The translations under genes and the position numbers were made by a program. A stretch of 7,493 bases of DNA from NCBI GenBank assembly GCA_039934475.1, contig JBDTMC010000388.1, forward strand, positions 1 to 7,493, given 5' to 3'. Below, in pieces: positions 4,845 through 7,493 of this stretch. The first letter of the stretch is position 1; each line of letters begins with the position of its first letter. This DNA is from JBDTMC01 sp039934475. GTDB lineage: Bacteria; Acidobacteriota; Terriglobia; Bryobacterales; Bryobacteraceae. A model generated the notes under the pieces. That model searched no databases and was not told where the DNA came from. It was given only the letters and a program-made list of their open reading frames with translations.

Positions 4845-7460
4845 ATGAACTGGAAAGACCTACTACTGCGTCTGCGAGCTATCTTCTTCCGGCAGAAGAT
4901 GGAAGAAGATCTGGCCGACGAACTTGCCTTTCATATCGAGATGCAGACGCGGAAGAACATGGCCCAGGGCATGTCGCCGGCGGAGGCATCGCGGGCTGCC
5001 CGTGCGCAGTTCGGGCGGACGACGGCGATTGAGGAGGAATGCCGCGACGAACGGCGGATCAACCTCATTGAAACGGTGTGGCAGGACATCCGCTATGCCT
5101 TTCGCAGCTTTCAAAAGACGCCGACCTTCACACTGACGGTAATCGCAACGATTGGACTTGGGTTGGGTGTGAATGCCGCAGTGTTCACGATTTTTAACGC
5201 CTACGTGCTTCGGCCCTTGGCCGTTCGGGATCCCTACTCGCTTTACATTTACGGCTATCGTGACCGCGCCGGCAAACAGCACGGTTTCACGTGGCGGCAG
5301 TACGAACAACTGCAGTCAGCCAACGCCCGCGTGTTCGCGGAAGTTTACGGCGTTATTCACATGCCGGTCCGTGTGGGTGGGCGGCAGTGCTTCGCTGAGC
5401 TGGTAACCGGCAACTATTTCGGGATGCTCGGCGTGAACGCCAAGTTGGGGCGAACGCTGACTCCTGAAGATTCGGCGACGCCTGGCCAGAGCCCGGTAAT
5501 GGTGCTGAGTAGTGCCGCCTGGCGCGGCCAGTTCGCATCGGACCCAGACATCATTGGGAGGAAGATCCTGGTGCGCGGCTATCCGATAGAAGTGGTGGGC
5601 GTGGCGCAGGACGGCTTTGGCGGACTGGGCGATTTCTCGCGGGATTTCTGGATCCCGCTGACGATGGCTCCTCTTCTGCTGCCGACAGGCGACCCGTTCG
5701 CGAAATCCGAACCTGAGTGGATCGACGTCATCGTGCGTGTGAAACCGGGCGTGACGGAGAGCCAAGCGAAGTCACTCCTGACGGCCACGCTGGGGCTGAT
5801 CAAACCCAATGCGAAACCCTCGGAGCAGGCTGCTGCGGTGACTCTGGAATCCCGGGCGACATCGGTCCATCTCGGGTACCAAGGGATGCTGGTGGTGATG
5901 CCGATTGTGACGGCGTTTGGGCTGATCCTACTACTGGCGTGCGCGAACGTCGCCAACATGATGCTGGCGCGGGCGATGGCGCGGCAGCGCGAGATTGGCA
6001 TACGGCTATCGTTGGGAGCTGCGCGACGGCGGCTGATCAGGCAATTGCTTACGGAAAGCATTGTGCTGGCGCTGCCCGGGGCCGTGGTGGGATTCCTGAT
6101 TTCGCGTGTGGTGTTGAGCGGCGGAGTGCGCCTGATTGTGGCTTCGCTGCCTTCCGAGTTCACTGAGTTCTTTCACGTCGCGCCACTGGATGCCGACCCG
6201 CGCGTCTTTGGATTCATGTTGCTTGCCGCATTGGCGTCGGGTTTGCTGTTTGGACTGGCTCCGGCGATCCAGGCGACGCGCGTCGATTTCGGCAGAGCTT
6301 ACCGGCCGCAGGGGCTGCGCAACGCGCTGGTGGTTTTTCAAGTTGCGATCTCGTCGCTGCTGCTGGTGTGCGCCGGCATTCTACTGGGCGGTGCGAACCG
6401 CGTGCACAGTCTCGATACGGGCCTTCGCACCAACGACGTCATCTGGATTCAACTGACAGAGAAATGGCGTGAGCGGGCACTCACCGAACTCGAGCGGCAG
6501 CCTTCTATTCACACACTGGCAGTCACATCAAACGTGCCGTTCGATGCAGGGTTTCCTTCTTTGCGCCTGACGGCAGGGGACAAGATGCTGGATGTCTCCA
6601 GCTACGATTTTGTCTCGCCGGAGTTCTTCGACGTTTTCGGTATTTCGATCAGGCGAGGGAGGGACTTCACGAGCGGGGAAGCGCAATCGGATGTCCCCGT
6701 GGCCATAGTGAGTGAGACCGTGGCGAGACGGCTGTGGCCTGGCCGCGACCCGATTGGCCAATCGGTACACATGGAACCGGACCTGCGCAGTTATCTGGGG
6801 AGGCGCACGCCGATGCGGTACCCCAATGTGGAAGTGATCGGCGTGGCCAGTGACGTTAACACTGGGTTGGTGGAAGACCAGGCGAGCCGCAGCCTGGTGT
6901 ATTTCCCGGCGACACATCGACGAGCGGACACGAAGCTGGTGGTGCGGGTGAACGGAGATACGGAGACGGCGCGCCAGGCGATTGACCGCGCGCTGGCGTT
7001 GGCCGCTCCTGGAGCGATCGACCGGATCCATAAGATGCAAGAACACTTGGCCGGACGTATCTATCCGTTCCGCATTACATCGTGGATCTCGATGTTCCTG
7101 GGTACACTGGCACTGGCGTTGACGATTACGGGTGTATATGGCGTGATCGCTTACCTGGTGCAACAGCGAACCAAGGAGATGGGAATTCGAAAGGCGCTGG
7201 GCGCAACCAGTGTGTCGATGGTGACGATGGTGATGAAGCAATCACTGCGCCTGGCGGTGACGGGAATCGGCATCGGCGGAGTCATCTCGCTGGGAGTATC
7301 GCGATTCCTAGCGGCTGAACTGGTAGTGGTGGAAGGCGTTGACCCAGCGGCCTTGGGCTTTGGCACTGCGATCGTGTTGACAGCGTGCCTGCTGGCGTCG
7401 CTGTTCCCGTCGCTGAAGGCCGCCAGGGTAGACGCTATGACGACGCTGCGGCACGACTAA
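4845..7460 (+). CDS. ADOP-type permease (MacB/FtsX-like, duplicated, orphan)
   Basis: An 871-residue inner-membrane protein of the acidobacterial duplicated orphan permease family (TIGR03434 type). Residues 1-85 are the cytosolic prefix, with ELAFHIEMQTRKNMAQGMSPAEASRAARAQFG (26-57). Two MacB/FtsX units follow. Unit one has a membrane segment at about 93-120, a periplasmic domain of about 225 residues, then segments near 348-370, 404-426 and 454-475, with the coupling motif REIGIRLSLGA (382-392). Unit two has segments near 494-515, 742-764, 797-820 and 835-855, and the motif KEMGIRKALGA (777-787). In MacB-like systems these motifs contact an ATPase, and the complex drives export or periplasmic mechanical work. 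No ATPase gene is in this window, as is usual for the family, so the partner and substrate are unknown. A weak GGGGA (4835-4839) lies five bases before the ATG. It is expected to be co-transcribed with PadR. The linker between the two halves (about 476-493) is short. The frame is intact with no disruption. Confidence 0.93.
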   Translation: MNWKDLLLRLRAIFFRQKMEEDLADELAFHIEMQTRKNMAQGMSPAEASRAARAQFGRTTAIEEECRDERRINLIETVWQDIRYAFRSFQKTPTFTLTVIATIGLGLGVNAAVFTIFNAYVLRPLAVRDPYSLYIYGYRDRAGKQHGFTWRQYEQLQSANARVFAEVYGVIHMPVRVGGRQCFAELVTGNYFGMLGVNAKLGRTLTPEDSATPGQSPVMVLSSAAWRGQFASDPDIIGRKILVRGYPIEVVGVAQDGFGGLGDFSRDFWIPLTMAPLLLPTGDPFAKSEPEWIDVIVRVKPGVTESQAKSLLTATLGLIKPNAKPSEQAAAVTLESRATSVHLGYQGMLVVMPIVTAFGLILLLACANVANMMLARAMARQREIGIRLSLGAARRRLIRQLLTESIVLALPGAVVGFLISRVVLSGGVRLIVASLPSEFTEFFHVAPLDADPRVFGFMLLAALASGLLFGLAPAIQATRVDFGRAYRPQGLRNALVVFQVAISSLLLVCAGILLGGANRVHSLDTGLRTNDVIWIQLTEKWRERALTELERQPSIHTLAVTSNVPFDAGFPSLRLTAGDKMLDVSSYDFVSPEFFDVFGISIRRGRDFTSGEAQSDVPVAIVSETVARRLWPGRDPIGQSVHMEPDLRSYLGRRTPMRYPNVEVIGVASDVNTGLVEDQASRSLVYFPATHRRADTKLVVRVNGDTETARQAIDRALALAAPGAIDRIHKMQEHLAGRIYPFRITSWISMFLGTLALALTITGVYGVIAYLVQQRTKEMGIRKALGATSVSMVTMVMKQSLRLAVTGIGIGGVISLGVSRFLAAELVVVEGVDPAALGFGTAIVLTACLLASLFPSLKAARVDAMTTLRHD

Positions 7461-7493
7461 CAGCCCGTGGTGCAACGCCGTGTGCCGGAAAAA

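Noticed and set aside
7461..7493. Possible terminator after the permease gene
   Set aside because: The 33 bases left before the window edge show no stable hairpin followed by a T-run; the sequence is too short to judge.

Overview
The window looks like a chromosomal segment of an Acidobacteriota bacterium, most likely of the Solibacter/Bryobacter type. The main reason is a PadR-family regulator directly followed by a long MacB/FtsX-type permease with the acidobacterial N-terminal prefix. This is the pairing known as padR_acidobact plus ADOP (acidobacterial duplicated orphan permease), which is very common in that phylum. Moderately high G+C, an exported NIPSNAP-domain protein and a secreted GH78 rhamnosidase fit the same assignment. 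The assignment rests on gene content only.

Left half, minus strand (1-3443): three co-directional, tightly spaced genes, read right to left. First comes an exported protein with two NIPSNAP-like domains (2655-3443). Next, 21 bases on, is a secreted family GH78 alpha-L-rhamnosidase (87-2633). After another 32 bases comes the start of a probable lipoprotein (1-54), cut by the window edge. The spacing suggests one transcript that makes exported or envelope proteins, including an enzyme that removes terminal L-rhamnose from plant or microbial polysaccharides or glycosides.

Middle (3444-3601): a 158-base divergent intergenic region. It holds a plausible sigma70-like promoter and a strong ribosome binding site for the rightward gene, and no clear promoter or Shine-Dalgarno sequence for the leftward operon.

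Right half, plus strand (3602-7460): a small MscS-type mechanosensitive channel (3602-4429), then the PadR regulator (4497-4832), then the ADOP permease (4845-7460), 12 bases after PadR. The 67 bases between the channel and PadR carry an imperfect 22-base direct repeat (19/22 identical). Its second copy ends on the A of the PadR start codon, so it is a candidate autoregulatory operator. No transporter ATPase gene lies in the window.

I see no RNA genes, CRISPR arrays, insertion sequences, pseudogenes or convincing terminators. Every gap between genes is shorter than 300 bases. No clearly new multi-gene system is visible. The points most worth checking are the repeat pair at the PadR start, the unusual pore residues of the channel, and the NIPSNAP-rhamnosidase-lipoprotein operon.
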